This document shows, one piece after another, positions 1 through 8,955 of a DNA stretch of 64,000 nt (position 1 is the stretch's first letter; the number at the start of each line of letters is the position of its first letter). The notes beneath the pieces are model-generated. The model was given only the letters and a program-made list of their open reading frames with translations, searched no databases and was not told where the DNA came from. Origin of the DNA: CAKOTZ01 sp964489885 (GTDB lineage: Bacteria; Bacillota; Clostridia; TANB77; CAG-508); assembly GCA_964489885.1 (NCBI GenBank), contig CAZAZX010000006.1, positions 1 through 64,000 of the forward strand, written 5' to 3'. The translations under genes and the position numbers were made by a program.

Positions 1-21
1 TTTTTGGTAAATACGTATACC

Positions 22-47
22 CGTGTGTGTGCACGCGTGTGTGTGCA
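22..47. repeat. alternating purine-pyrimidine GT/GC tract
   Basis: Twenty-six consecutive bases alternate strictly pyrimidine-purine, and CGTGTGTGTGCA occurs twice (22-33 and 36-47). Such tracts can adopt Z-DNA. It stands out in an AT-rich sequence and lies in an intergenic stretch at the window edge, so the neighbouring gene is not visible. Confidence 0.5.
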
Positions 48-117
48 GTCGCAAGGGTTTGAAGGCTTTGCGTCGTTTTTATTAAGTTTTTGTTACAATT
101 TTGTTACAGAGTAAGTC

Positions 118-176
118 AAATAGGGACGGAGGATTTTTGCTAATTTCCAATAAGCAAAAATCCTCCGTCCCTATTT
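118..176. repeat. perfect 24-bp inverted repeat, GGGACGGAGG family
   Basis: The arms at 118-141 and 153-176 are perfect reverse complements around an 11-nt loop. The core AGGGACGGAGGATTTTTGC is shared with the composite repeat at 41983-42145, including part of the loop (TTTCCAATAAGC). It looks like a dispersed REP-like or miniature mobile element just downstream of the Fic gene. No transposase is nearby. Confidence 0.8.
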
Positions 177-191
177 GCTATTTTATTAGTT

Positions 192-1121
192 CTATATTTT
201 TGTAAAACACTTCTCCTTCAAAAATTTAACAATATTTTCTATATCTTTTCCTTCGTAGTAATTAATCAATAATACTTTATATTCTTCTATCATTTCCTCA
301 GGTATTGCTATAATTCCCATTGCGTGTGATATATAATAATGATTTGCATATATAACTGCCGTTCTTTTATTTCCATCAATAAATATTTGTCTTTTCATAA
401 TATATAATAACATTTTTATACCCTTTTCAATACTATCAGGCAATTTATTCAACTCTTTTACTTCATTTCTTATAACATCCTCTATTGGTAGTTCTGGCTT
501 CCACGTTGTTCCACCAATATTTACTGGCGTACTCCTAATCATTCCTGCATTATAATAAAATCCTTCCAATATATTTTTATTAATCTCACACATCAAATTA
601 AAATCTGTTGGTACAGTTATAACATTTTCATTAAGAATAAAATCCCACGCGTGCTTTAAATTAATAATTTTGGTAACATCTTCTGCTGTCATATTATTTA
701 CTTTGCCACCTTCAATAATATTTTTTGTATCCGCATACGTTGTTGCAACTCCTTCAAGAATTGCTTGTTTATAAATCGTTGAAACTAAGTTTTTATGTGC
801 AAAATCAATATTCAGTTTAACTTTTTCGTCTAACTCAGGATTTGTATAATTTAAATCGGCTAAACGTTTGTTTATTTCTTTTAAGTTTCTTTTTAATTGT
901 CTACTTTCATTATTATTTTTTAAAATTAAATTATATAAATTATCTGAATATTCCCCTGCATATTTCGTAAGATTTATTCCATCTTCTCTATAATGTACAT
1001 AAATATATTTTTTATCTTCATACTCCCTAATTTCAACAGAACCATATATCATTGAATTTAAAATTTTTTCAATTTGATTCTTTTGCTCAAGAAGATTTAT
1101 TATTTGTTTTTCATTATCCAT
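192..1121 (-). CDS. Fic/Doc-fold protein with altered active-site loop
   Basis: Fic proteins usually transfer AMP or another nucleotide-derived group to protein hydroxyls. The first ~100 residues are charged and of no recognised domain; the Fic core follows. Numbered from the ATG at 1127, the active-site loop at 247-258 reads QIFIDGNKRTAV. The family consensus is HxFx(D/E)GN(G/K)R, so the catalytic His is Gln here while the GNKR phosphate-binding part is intact. The inhibitory motif is only approximate (TKNIIEGG). Catalysis as in classical Fic enzymes is therefore doubtful. An AGAGGT box abuts the ATG at 1127 but sits 6 nt before the ATG at 1121, so I prefer 1121. The gene stands alone and no antitoxin partner is seen. 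Confidence 0.85.
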   Translation of the reverse strand: MDNEKQIINLLEQKNQIEKILNSMIYGSVEIREYEDKKYIYVHYREDGINLTKYAGEYSDNLYNLILKNNNESRQLKRNLKEINKRLADLNYTNPELDEKVKLNIDFAHKNLVSTIYKQAILEGVATTYADTKNIIEGGKVNNMTAEDVTKIINLKHAWDFILNENVITVPTDFNLMCEINKNILEGFYYNAGMIRSTPVNIGGTTWKPELPIEDVIRNEVKELNKLPDSIEKGIKMLLYIMKRQIFIDGNKRTAVIYANHYYISHAMGIIAIPEEMIEEYKVLLINYYEGKDIENIVKFLKEKCFTKI

Positions 1122-1179
1122 TTTCATACCTCTTTTTAATTATATCTAAAAAATTTTCCAATTATATTATAGCACAAAA

Positions 1180-1229
1180 GCAAAAATGTGAAACATTTTT
1201 GCAAAATAATTGCATTTTTGTTTCACATT
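1180..1229. repeat. overlapping hairpins upstream of the Fic gene
   Basis: GCAAAAATGT at 1180-1189 and its complement at 1193-1202 form a perfect 10-bp stem with a 3-nt loop. AATGTGAAAC at 1186-1195 can alternatively pair with GTTTCACATT at 1220-1229. The stems are mutually exclusive and lie in the 261-bp gap between two divergent genes. They may be an operator or a leader structure for the Fic gene; function is not shown. Confidence 0.45.
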
Positions 1230-1300
1230 AATTGTAACACTACAGTTTTCACAAAATCAAAGGCACTTTTTTATAATAGTTTCACAAAATTCATCAATTG

Positions 1301-1327
1301 TGGACAAGAGAACCGTCCCCTTGTCCA
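1301..1327. repeat. dispersed inverted repeat, GGACAAGAGAACCGTCCCC family
   Basis: TGGACAAG (1301-1308) and CTTGTCCA (1320-1327) flank an 11-nt loop containing AGAACCGTCCC. The same element recurs on the opposite strand at 27421-27449, and a decayed copy lies at 33672-33709. It looks like a REP-type palindromic element. No RAYT transposase gene is in the window. Confidence 0.75.
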
Positions 1328-1388
1328 GTTGATTTTTAGCTATAAAAGTGTTAAAATTACTTGATACTATATTTTGGGGAGGTAAAAT

Positions 1389-3056
1389 ATGGCATTTGAT
1401 GGCATTGTTACAAAAAGTATTTCAAATGAATTATGTAATTCTATTATTAATTGCAAAGTTAATAAAATTTACGAACCAACTAAAAATGACATTATTTTCA
1501 ACTTATATGGTAATGGAAAAATTTTTAATTTAGCAATTTGCACAAATGCTAGTTTTGCAAGATTACATTTAACTGAATATACAAAACCAAACCCTTTGAA
1601 TGCACCTAACTTCTGTATGTTTCTTCGTAAGCATTTAGTAGGAGCTATTATTACAGATATAAATTCTTTCGATTTAGAAAGAATTGTAAAAATAAACTTT
1701 GAAACATATAACGAATTAAATGATAAAATTAATAAGACTTTATATATAGAACTTATGGGACAATTTAGTAATGTAATTTTAGTTAATGAAAATGGAACTA
1801 TTTTAGATTGCCTAAACCATGTAAGCACAAAAGCACGTGAATTACTTCCCGTTAGGCCTTATAGTTTTCCAGTCAATACAAAGCAAAGTTTTCTAGAACT
1901 TTCTAATTTTGAAGAATTTTATAAAATTTTTAATGATAATTTTAACTCTAGTATTGACAAAACTTTATCTGACACTTTCATAGGAATTAGTAGAAAATTC
2001 ATTCAAGCTATATGTGTGAAACTAGATATAGACCTATTAATAAACAACAAAGAGAACTTACGAAACTTATATAATTATATTAAAAAAATTATAGAAAATA
2101 TAGATAAATTAAATGTTGAATGTTTCTTAATGCCTGATAAATCTGACTACTATATAGATATTGCAAAAAATCCATCTAAATTAGCTGTAAACACATTTTT
2201 AGATAAATATTATTACGAGAAAGAGCAACAATCTTTATATTCAACATATCGTGAATATTTACTTAGTTTTTTACTTCGTACATTAAATAAATATAAAAAA
2301 AGATTAATTAATATAAATAGTAAATTAAAAGAATGTGACAAAATGGACACTTACAAGCTTTATGGTGAACTTTTGACATCAAATTTATATATGATTAAAG
2401 AACCTATAGATTCTATAACTGTTTTAAATTATTATACAGGAAAAGACATTACAATTCCATTAGATTCGACTTTAAGCCCTAGTAAAAATGTTGAACGCTA
2501 TTATAAAAAATTCAATAAATGCAAAAATACAATAGAAGTTGTTAATAAACAAAAAGTAGAAACTGAAGAAGAATTAAAATATATGGAGGGCTTGATTTTT
2601 TCAATTCAAGAATGTAATTCTCTTATAGAATTACAGGAAATTGGAAATGAAGTTGAAGAAAATTTTTCAATTAGTATGAAAAATAATGTTACAAAAAATG
2701 ATAGAAAAAAAGAGCAAAAAAGTATGCCAAAAAAATATGAAATTAATGGTTTTACTGTTTATGTTGGAAGGAACAATAAACAAAATGATGCTTTAACAAA
2801 AAGTGCAAATAAAGAAGATATGTGGTTTCATACACAACAAATACATGGAAGCCATGTTATTTTAAAAACAGAAGGAAAACAAGTTGATTTTGACACTATA
2901 TTAAAGTGTGCCTCACTTGCTGCAACAAACAGTAAGGCAAAAAACTCAAATAATGTTCCAGTTGATTATACTTATGTAAAATATGTTCGCAAACCTGCTG
3001 GAAGCAAACCAGGAATGGCAGTATATGTTAACTATAAAACAGTATATGTAAATTAA
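1389..3056 (+). CDS. rqcH: NFACT-family ribosome quality control protein RqcH
   Basis: A 555-residue protein of the RqcH/Rqc2 (formerly fibronectin-binding A) family. These proteins bind the obstructed 50S subunit with peptidyl-tRNA and, in Bacillus, direct C-terminal alanine tailing. Visible order: an NFACT-N domain (1-~200), long coiled coils (~280-410), and a C-terminal NFACT-R domain (~450-555) with MWFHTQQIHGSHVIL. The conserved Asp-Arg pair needed for tailing in Bacillus appears as Glu97-Arg98. The start is fixed by GGGGAGGT at 1376-1383. The gene is monocistronic, with a terminator just after the stop. A rescue factor is relevant here because this genome appears to stall or shift at CGG codons (inference). 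Confidence 0.93.
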   Translation: MAFDGIVTKSISNELCNSIINCKVNKIYEPTKNDIIFNLYGNGKIFNLAICTNASFARLHLTEYTKPNPLNAPNFCMFLRKHLVGAIITDINSFDLERIVKINFETYNELNDKINKTLYIELMGQFSNVILVNENGTILDCLNHVSTKARELLPVRPYSFPVNTKQSFLELSNFEEFYKIFNDNFNSSIDKTLSDTFIGISRKFIQAICVKLDIDLLINNKENLRNLYNYIKKIIENIDKLNVECFLMPDKSDYYIDIAKNPSKLAVNTFLDKYYYEKEQQSLYSTYREYLLSFLLRTLNKYKKRLININSKLKECDKMDTYKLYGELLTSNLYMIKEPIDSITVLNYYTGKDITIPLDSTLSPSKNVERYYKKFNKCKNTIEVVNKQKVETEEELKYMEGLIFSIQECNSLIELQEIGNEVEENFSISMKNNVTKNDRKKEQKSMPKKYEINGFTVYVGRNNKQNDALTKSANKEDMWFHTQQIHGSHVILKTEGKQVDFDTILKCASLAATNSKAKNSNNVPVDYTYVKYVRKPAGSKPGMAVYVNYKTVYVN

Positions 3057-3082
3057 AAAATGCCCATAAAGGGCATTTTTTA
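3055..3082. terminator. bidirectional intrinsic terminator
   Basis: AATGCCC and GGGCATT form a stem flanked by A6 on the left and T7 on the right. It therefore works as a terminator in both directions, between convergent rqcH and the pgsA-ligA operon. Confidence 0.85.
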
Positions 3083-3325
3083 ATTTATTCCAGTTTTGTA
3101 TTCAAAGTCTTGCATATTTGGAAACAATTCCATTACTCGTTTTAAAGTTAACATTTGTATTTTTGATTGTGATGATTTCGTAGTTTTATCCTTTATTAAT
3201 TCCTGTTTATAGCAATTTTTAGTCATTTTATATATTAAATATCTTCTTCCTAAATATGTGTAATAGATTTCTATTCCATTGTCTAAATCCTTCCAAAACT
3301 TATTAAAACTATATTCTTGTGACAT
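3080..3325 (-). CDS. small hypothetical protein downstream of ligA
   Basis: An 81-residue protein I do not recognise. It is basic and aromatic-rich, with no signal peptide, no clear membrane segment and no cysteine motif (a single Cys). It begins 2 nt after the ligA stop codon, behind an AAGGAG box lying inside the end of ligA, and it ends at the operon terminator. It is thus almost certainly co-transcribed and probably translationally coupled with ligA. No function is claimed. Confidence 0.7.
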   Translation of the reverse strand: MSQEYSFNKFWKDLDNGIEIYYTYLGRRYLIYKMTKNCYKQELIKDKTTKSSQSKIQMLTLKRVMELFPNMQDFEYKTGIN

Positions 3326-3327
3326 AG

Positions 3328-5325
3328 CTACTCCTTAATCATTTCCTTGAATTGTTCTTCGTTTATTATTGTAATTCCAAGCTCCTCAGCTTTTGTTAAT
3401 TTACTTCCTGCCTCTTCCCCTGCTAGAACATAATCTGTTTTTTTAGAAACACTTGAAGATGTTTTTCCACCAAATTTTTCAATTATTTCTCCTGCTTCTA
3501 ATCTTGAAAAATTTTCTAGTGAACCAGTTAAAACAAAAACCTTTCCATCGAATCTGTTGTCAGATGAGCTTACTTCTTCCATACTCATATTTACTCCTGC
3601 TTGTTTTAGTTTATCAATTGTATCTACTGTTTGGTCTTGTCTAAAAAAAGTATAAACACTTTCTGCCGTAATTTCTCCAAAATCTGGTATAGAAACTAAA
3701 TCTTCTTTAGTAGCTTGCATAAGATTATCCATAGACCCAAAAGTTTTTGCTAAAATCTTTGCTGATTTACTTCCAACATTCCTAATGCCAAGAGCATTTA
3801 TAACTTTATCTAAATCACTATTTTTGCTTTTTTCAATTGCATCTATTATATTTTGTGCAAATTTAGTACCATTCTTTTTTAGAGATGAAACCTGCTCAAA
3901 TGTAAGATAATATATATCTGAAATTGAAGATAAATAATTTCTATTTACTAATTCTTCAATTATAGCATAGCCTAGTCCTTTTATATTCATACCTTCTTTT
4001 GAAGCAAAATGAACTAGATTACGTAACAATTTTGCAGGGCATTCAATTCCTATACAACGTAAAACAGCTTCCCCTTCTTCTCTTATTGCTTTTGCACCAC
4101 AAACAGGACAAACTGTTGGCATTGAAAACTCTCTTTCATTTCCTGTTCTTTTTGACTTTACAACTTCAACTACCTCTGGTATAACGTCTCCAGCCTTTTG
4201 AATTACAACTGTGTCACCTATTTTTAAATCTTTTTCCTTAATAAAATCTTCATTATGTAAAGTGGTCTTTGAGATTGTAGAACCAGCCACCTTTATTGGC
4301 TCTAATATTGCCATTGGTGTTATTGCACCTGTTCTACCAACTTGACAAATAATATCTTTTAAAATTGTTTCCTTTTTTTCTGGTGGATATTTATATGCAA
4401 TTGCCCACTTTGGAGCCTTAAAATTTGTTCCTATTTTTTCTCTTAACTCCAAATTATCAACTTTTATAACTGCTCCATCTATTCCAAATGTTAATTTTTC
4501 TCTATTTTCTCCTATTTGTTCAATAGCCTTAATTGCATCATCTATATTATTACATTTTATTCTTACAGGGTTTACATTAAATCCAATTTTTTGTAAATAA
4601 TCTAATGATTCTGAATGATTTATAAATATATGGTCAGATTTTTGAACATTAAAGCAAAAAATATCTAGTGGACGTTGTTTTGAAATTCTGCTATCTAATT
4701 GGCGAAGTGAACCAGCTGCTGCATTCCTAGCATTTGCAAAAAGAGGTTTATCCAAAATTTCCTGTTCTTCATTTAGATGCTCAAATTCAGCTTTTCCAAT
4801 AAATACTTCTCCTCTAACAGTTATATTAATTGGTTCTTTTAAAGTTTTAGGAATATTTTTAACTGTTTTTAAATTGTCGGTTACATCTTCACCGATTAAG
4901 CCATTTCCTCTTGTTGCTCCTCTATAAAACTTGCCATTCCTATATTCTAAGCTTACTGAAAGGCCGTCAATTTTCGTTTCAACAACATAAGCTAATGGTA
5001 AATTATAATTTTCTGCTTCTTTTTTCATTCTAACATCAAAAGCTTTAAGCTCATCAAAGCTAAATATATCTTGTAAACTTTGTAGAGGAACTTCGTGTGT
5101 GACTTTCTCAAAACCTTCTTTTACAGTTCCGCCAACTTTTTGAGTTAATGAATCTTTAGTTATTAATTCTGGAAATTCTTTTTCTAAAGCCTTTAATTCG
5201 TTCATCATCATATCATATTCATAATCAGATATTTCTGGCTTATCATCATCATAATATTTTTTAGCATAATATTCTAATTTTTCTCTTAAAGTTGTAATTT
5301 TCTTTTTAGCTTCATCTATTTTCAT
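3328..5325 (-). CDS. ligA: NAD-dependent DNA ligase LigA
   Basis: A 665-residue enzyme that seals nicks using NAD+ in replication and repair. Domain Ia is at the N terminus. The adenylation motif KIDG has its catalytic Lys at residue 118. The OB fold follows, then a four-Cys zinc finger (CPVCG ... CIGIECPAK), helix-hairpin-helix repeats, and a C-terminal BRCT domain starting with GKVFVLTG. Full length for the family. It lies 17 nt downstream of pgsA in the same operon, with the small 3080-3325 gene following directly. A GGAAGGG box precedes the ATG. Confidence 0.97.
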   Translation of the reverse strand: MKIDEAKKKITTLREKLEYYAKKYYDDDKPEISDYEYDMMMNELKALEKEFPELITKDSLTQKVGGTVKEGFEKVTHEVPLQSLQDIFSFDELKAFDVRMKKEAENYNLPLAYVVETKIDGLSVSLEYRNGKFYRGATRGNGLIGEDVTDNLKTVKNIPKTLKEPINITVRGEVFIGKAEFEHLNEEQEILDKPLFANARNAAAGSLRQLDSRISKQRPLDIFCFNVQKSDHIFINHSESLDYLQKIGFNVNPVRIKCNNIDDAIKAIEQIGENREKLTFGIDGAVIKVDNLELREKIGTNFKAPKWAIAYKYPPEKKETILKDIICQVGRTGAITPMAILEPIKVAGSTISKTTLHNEDFIKEKDLKIGDTVVIQKAGDVIPEVVEVVKSKRTGNEREFSMPTVCPVCGAKAIREEGEAVLRCIGIECPAKLLRNLVHFASKEGMNIKGLGYAIIEELVNRNYLSSISDIYYLTFEQVSSLKKNGTKFAQNIIDAIEKSKNSDLDKVINALGIRNVGSKSAKILAKTFGSMDNLMQATKEDLVSIPDFGEITAESVYTFFRQDQTVDTIDKLKQAGVNMSMEEVSSSDNRFDGKVFVLTGSLENFSRLEAGEIIEKFGGKTSSSVSKKTDYVLAGEEAGSKLTKAEELGITIINEEQFKEMIKE

Positions 5326-5342
5326 AAGTATAACCCTTCCAT

Positions 5343-5939
5343 TTATTTATCATTTAATAGTTCTTTTCCGTTTTTTATATAAGTCCAGCCTGAGAATACA
5401 GTTGCAATAACAGAAACTAACATAAATAATGTAGATGCAATATTTAAAACTAGATAAACCCCTATTAAATGGTCTTGCAAAAATGCACCAAATGTAAAAC
5501 TATCAATAAAAGTAAGAGGAATAGCAACCATTTGAGTTGCAGTTTTTACTTTTCCCCACATATTTGCAGCAATAACTTCTCCATTTTTTTCAACAGCTAG
5601 CATTCTATATCCTGAAACTATAAATTCTCTAGCAAGTACAATAATTGGAATCCATGCTGGTATTTTACCAAATTCAACAAGCATTACTAATGCAGAAATA
5701 ACTAAAATTTTATCTGCTAATGGATCTAAGAATTTTCCAAATGTTGTTATTTGATTTCTTGATCTTGCGATATATCCATCTAATTTATCTGTAATAGATG
5801 CAATTATGAATATTAATAATATTAGGCAATATTCCTTTGGAACACCTAACCATGCTCCTTGAATATTAAAAAATGGTATTATGACCATTATTGGTACAAG
5901 TAAAATTCTAAATACTGTTAATTTATTTGCTAGATTCAT
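5343..5939 (-). CDS. pgsA: CDP-diacylglycerol-glycerol-3-phosphate phosphatidyltransferase
   Basis: A 198-residue integral membrane enzyme that makes phosphatidylglycerol phosphate from CDP-diacylglycerol and glycerol-3-phosphate. The CDP-alcohol phosphotransferase motif is complete: DKLDGYIAR, then GKFLDPLADK eight residues later, giving the expected four metal-binding aspartates. Several hydrophobic helices surround it. It is the first gene of the pgsA-ligA-small gene unit and is preceded by GGAGG at normal spacing. Confidence 0.93.
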   Translation of the reverse strand: MNLANKLTVFRILLVPIMVIIPFFNIQGAWLGVPKEYCLILLIFIIASITDKLDGYIARSRNQITTFGKFLDPLADKILVISALVMLVEFGKIPAWIPIIVLAREFIVSGYRMLAVEKNGEVIAANMWGKVKTATQMVAIPLTFIDSFTFGAFLQDHLIGVYLVLNIASTLFMLVSVIATVFSGWTYIKNGKELLNDK

Positions 5940-5981
5940 ATTTTTATCCTCCGAATTAAATAATTATTATATAAATTGTAG

Positions 5982-6014
5982 AAAAAAACGATATAGCTTT
6001 TGCCATACCGTTTA
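5982..6014 (-). terminator. rpmF terminator
   Basis: On the minus strand AACGGTATGGC and GCTATATCGTT pair (with G-U pairs) around an AAAA loop and are followed by a T run. It lies immediately after the rpmF stop codon. Confidence 0.7.
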
Positions 6015-6018
6015 ACTT

Positions 6019-6201
6019 TTATTCAGCTTTTTGAGCTACAACTTCTTTTCCATTATAGTGTCCACAGTTTGAACAAACTCTATGTTGTTGTACTGGTTCG
6101 TGACAATAATTACAAGTTGCTAAATTTTGATTTTCTAATTTCCATGTAGATCTTTTTGCTCCTGTTCTTGCTTTTGACCATCTTCTTTTTGGTTGTGCCA
6201 T
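6019..6201 (-). CDS. rpmF: 50S ribosomal protein L32
   Basis: A 60-residue ribosomal protein. It begins MAQPKRRWSKARTG and carries a four-Cys zinc ribbon (CNYC ... CSNC), as in the zinc-binding L32 type. The reading frame is open further upstream, but the start at 6201 matches family N termini and has GAGGAGGG at the right spacing. It has its own strong promoter at 6269-6297 and its own terminator, so it is monocistronic. In many Firmicutes it follows yceD; that gene is absent here. Confidence 0.96.
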   Translation of the reverse strand: MAQPKRRWSKARTGAKRSTWKLENQNLATCNYCHEPVQQHRVCSNCGHYNGKEVVAQKAE

Positions 6202-6268
6202 TTCAATTCCCTCCTCGCGTATGCATTTATTTATCAAACACATTATTTACACACTTCATACTTGTACG

Positions 6269-6297
6269 ATTATACAAGTTTTTTTGTAATTTGTCAA
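6269..6297 (-). promoter_or_regulatory. consensus sigma-A promoter of rpmF
   Basis: Minus strand: TTGACA, 17 nt, TATAAT, a perfect match to the vegetative consensus. An inverted repeat, ACTTGTA / TACAAGT (6260-6266 and 6273-6279), overlaps the -10 box and could be an operator or chance. Confidence 0.85.
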
Positions 6298-6365
6298 TTA
6301 ATTTAGTACATTTTTTCATAAATTTTGTGAACAGTAACGCATAAAATTATGTGTTGTATTATTTT

Positions 6366-8591
6366 CTAAAATTCGTTTAATAAACTATTCTTCAGTTTAA
6401 ATTCCAAGCCTGTATTTCTTTGCCTTATATCCGCATTTTGAATCATATAACTAATTGTATCACTTCCACCAATTAAAATAAGGAGTTTTTTTGCACGAGT
6501 CAAACCAGTATAAAGTAAATTTCTTGTAAGCAATAATTGATAAGCTTTTGGGACAGCAATGATTACTACATCAAACTCACTTCCCTGTGATTTATGAATA
6601 GTAATCGCATACGCATGTTCAATTTGTTCAAGTTCATTAAAACCATACCATACTGATTTTTCATCATCAAACAAAATTTTCATCTGTTTGCTCTCTTCAT
6701 CAATTTTCTTTATAGTTCCAATTTCCCCATTAAATACTCCAACACCACTTTCATATTTATCTCCTAGCTTTTCCCAATAAATATCATAATTATTTTTTAT
6801 TTGCATAATTCTGTCGCCTTCACGAAAAATTATTTCTCCATAATGTTTTTCTTTTTTATCTTTTGAAGAAGGATTCAATTGATTTTGTAAATTTTTATTA
6901 AGCTCCTTTGTTCCAAGTAAACCCTTTTTAGTTGGTGTAAGCACCTGAATATTAGAAAAGAAATCATAATTCCCATATTTTTTTAATCTTCCACTTGAAA
7001 GAGATAAAACTTGTTGCATTATTTTTTCTTGACTGTTTTCCATAATATAGAAAAAATCATCCATAACATCATCTGTTTTATCTTTTGCAGGTAAAAATGG
7101 CTCTCCATTATTAACTCTATGGGAATTGACAATAATTTGACTTTTTGCAGCCTGTCTAAAAATTTTATCAAGAGTTATTGTCGGAATTTTTTCAGAGGCA
7201 ATAAGATCCTTTAAGACTTTCCCTGGTCCAACTGATGGTAATTGATTCTCGTCTCCTACCATAACAAGTTTTGTTCCAAGATAAATTGCTTTAATAAGAT
7301 AATTCATAATATATATATCTACCATAGACATCTCATCAATTATAATTACATCCGCATCTATTGGTGAAACTTCATATTCAACAGCATTCCTATCTTCCTC
7401 AATTTTTCCAATTTCAAGTAATCTATGTATAGTTTTTGCCTCTTCTCCTGTTGTTTCCTGCATTCTTTTTGCAGCTCTACCAGTTGGTGCACCAAGTACA
7501 ACTTTATATCCGTGTGACTTATATATATTTATAATGTTTTTAATAATTGTTGTTTTACCAGTACCTGGTCCGCCAGTAATAATAGAAACATTATTATCGT
7601 TTACAATTTTAATTGCTTCTTTTTGTTTTTCAGAAAATTTAATATGAGAAAATCTTTCTTGCAATTTCAATTCTTTATCTATATTTTTTATATATTTCGC
7701 ATTTTTTGATTTTAATAGTTCTAACAAGTGATCTGCCACATTTTCTTCGGCTTTAAATGTAGGATATAAATATACCCATTGCATTTCATCTTCCCTAGTT
7801 TCAAGTACAATTTGTTTTTTTACATTCAAGTTAATAATACATCTTTCGATGTCATCTTCCTCAACATGAATTAAGCTCTGTATAAAATTCATTAGATTTT
7901 GTTTTAAGACACAGGTATGACCATTATATGAAGCAAGATTTATAGAATACTTAATAGCACTTTCAATCCTCTTGTCGCTATTTGCATTAACTCCAAGTTC
8001 CATAGCCATTTTATCTATTTTTTTAAAATCAACTCCATAAGTAATATCAATTAATATGTATGGGTCATTTTCAATTTTAGAAATAGCATTTTCTCCCAAT
8101 GCATCATATACTTTTTTACAATTTGAGTTACTTATTCCAAACTTTTCTAAAAAACCAACTATTTGCCAAAGTTCCCATTTTTCATTAAATTCTTGACAAA
8201 TGTCTATTGCTTTTTGTTCTGATATTCCTTTGAGTCCTGCTAATCTATGAGGTTCATATTTTAGCACGTGCAAAGTTTCTTCACCAAAAGCATTCACAAT
8301 TCTTTTAGCAATTGCAGGTCCAACACCTTTTACCACGCCACCTGACAAATATTTTTCAAGTCCGTCTAATGTTTCAGGCATACATTTTTCAAAAGTTTCT
8401 ATTTTAAATTGTCTGCCATATTCCTGATGTACAACATAATTTCCAATAAGTTTTAAAGTATCTCCAGGATTAATAAAAGGAAGATATCCAACTGCAGTTA
8501 TTTCTTCTTCATCAGTTATAAATGTACAGATTGTATAACCATTAATTTCATTTTGGTATATAAATTCATTAACCTGACCCTTAATCGTCAT
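6366..8591 (-). CDS. recD2: RecD2-family ATP-dependent helicase
   Basis: A 741-residue 5'-3' DNA helicase of the RecD2 (YrrC) type, which works without RecBC. The N-terminal OB-like region and helix-hairpin-helix segment (~80-190) are followed by the SF1 core. Walker A GGPGTGKT is at 340-347, Walker B VIIIDEMSM follows, then GDENQLPSVGPG, and the C-terminal YTGLTRAKKLL of motif VI. Length is normal for RecD2. It is monocistronic by spacing and codon use matches the native genes. Confidence 0.95.
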   Translation of the reverse strand: MTIKGQVNEFIYQNEINGYTICTFITDEEEITAVGYLPFINPGDTLKLIGNYVVHQEYGRQFKIETFEKCMPETLDGLEKYLSGGVVKGVGPAIAKRIVNAFGEETLHVLKYEPHRLAGLKGISEQKAIDICQEFNEKWELWQIVGFLEKFGISNSNCKKVYDALGENAISKIENDPYILIDITYGVDFKKIDKMAMELGVNANSDKRIESAIKYSINLASYNGHTCVLKQNLMNFIQSLIHVEEDDIERCIINLNVKKQIVLETREDEMQWVYLYPTFKAEENVADHLLELLKSKNAKYIKNIDKELKLQERFSHIKFSEKQKEAIKIVNDNNVSIITGGPGTGKTTIIKNIINIYKSHGYKVVLGAPTGRAAKRMQETTGEEAKTIHRLLEIGKIEEDRNAVEYEVSPIDADVIIIDEMSMVDIYIMNYLIKAIYLGTKLVMVGDENQLPSVGPGKVLKDLIASEKIPTITLDKIFRQAAKSQIIVNSHRVNNGEPFLPAKDKTDDVMDDFFYIMENSQEKIMQQVLSLSSGRLKKYGNYDFFSNIQVLTPTKKGLLGTKELNKNLQNQLNPSSKDKKEKHYGEIIFREGDRIMQIKNNYDIYWEKLGDKYESGVGVFNGEIGTIKKIDEESKQMKILFDDEKSVWYGFNELEQIEHAYAITIHKSQGSEFDVVIIAVPKAYQLLLTRNLLYTGLTRAKKLLILIGGSDTISYMIQNADIRQRNTGLEFKLKNSLLNEF

Positions 8592-8644
8592 ATTTTAGCC
8601 TGCCTTCGCTTTATTTTTTTATCAATACTATCATAAAAGATTAG

Positions 8645-8683
8645 TAAAAACAAGCCCCAAAAGAGCATATACTTTTGGAGCTT
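8645..8683 (-). terminator. terminator after the DUF1540 gene
   Basis: On the minus strand AAGCTCCAAAAG pairs with CTTTTGGGGCTT (one G-U) and is followed by GTTTTTAC. It lies downstream of the small DUF1540 gene and of the dispersed 3' element. Confidence 0.7.
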
Positions 8684-8690
8684 ATTCTTT

Positions 8691-8760
8691 TATTGCGAAA
8701 GCAACAAGGTTCTGGAATACCCACTCACAGCTTTAGCTGTGCTGGTAGGTCAGGTCCTTA
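8691..8760 (-). repeat. dispersed 3' element, copy A
   Basis: Read on the minus strand it runs from the stop codon of the DUF1540 gene (TAAGGACCTGACCTACC), through the hairpin CACAGCTAAAGCTGTG, to CCTTGTTG and CGCAATAA. The same order of blocks occurs at 28012-28082 and 56596-56655. In all three the element follows a gene in the sense direction. The hairpin plus flanking GGT resembles the ends of IS200/IS605-type elements, but no transposase is present. Confidence 0.7.
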
Positions 8761-8928
8761 TTCCTCGTCCTCAGTATTTGCTTCGTAGCTGCCACACATA
8801 GATTCATCTTCTTTTGCAGATGAACAATTTGGACAAGGTTCAACAGTTATCTCCTCAAGTGCACATTTTTCCTTTGTGTTATAAATACAGCTTTTTACAT
8901 TACAATTAATTTTTTGTTTAGATTCCAT
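8758..8928 (-). CDS. DUF1540-like cysteine-rich small protein
   Basis: A 56-residue acidic protein with seven cysteines, starting MESKQKINCNVKSCIYN. The spacing CxxxxC...C in the first 25 residues followed by an ITVEPC segment is the pattern of the DUF1540 family, common in Clostridia and presumed metal-binding. The start is ATG at 8928. The gene stands alone between recD2 and the divergent RND exporter. Its stop codon is the first triplet of the dispersed 3' element. Function is unknown. Confidence 0.75.
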   Translation of the reverse strand: MESKQKINCNVKSCIYNTKEKCALEEITVEPCPNCSSAKEDESMCGSYEANTEDEE

Positions 8929-8955
8929 TTTACAATCATTCCTTTCAAAAATAGC

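Noticed and set aside
8691..8760. Integron-type attC site
   Set aside because: The hairpin lacks the paired R boxes, and no integrase or cassette array is present.
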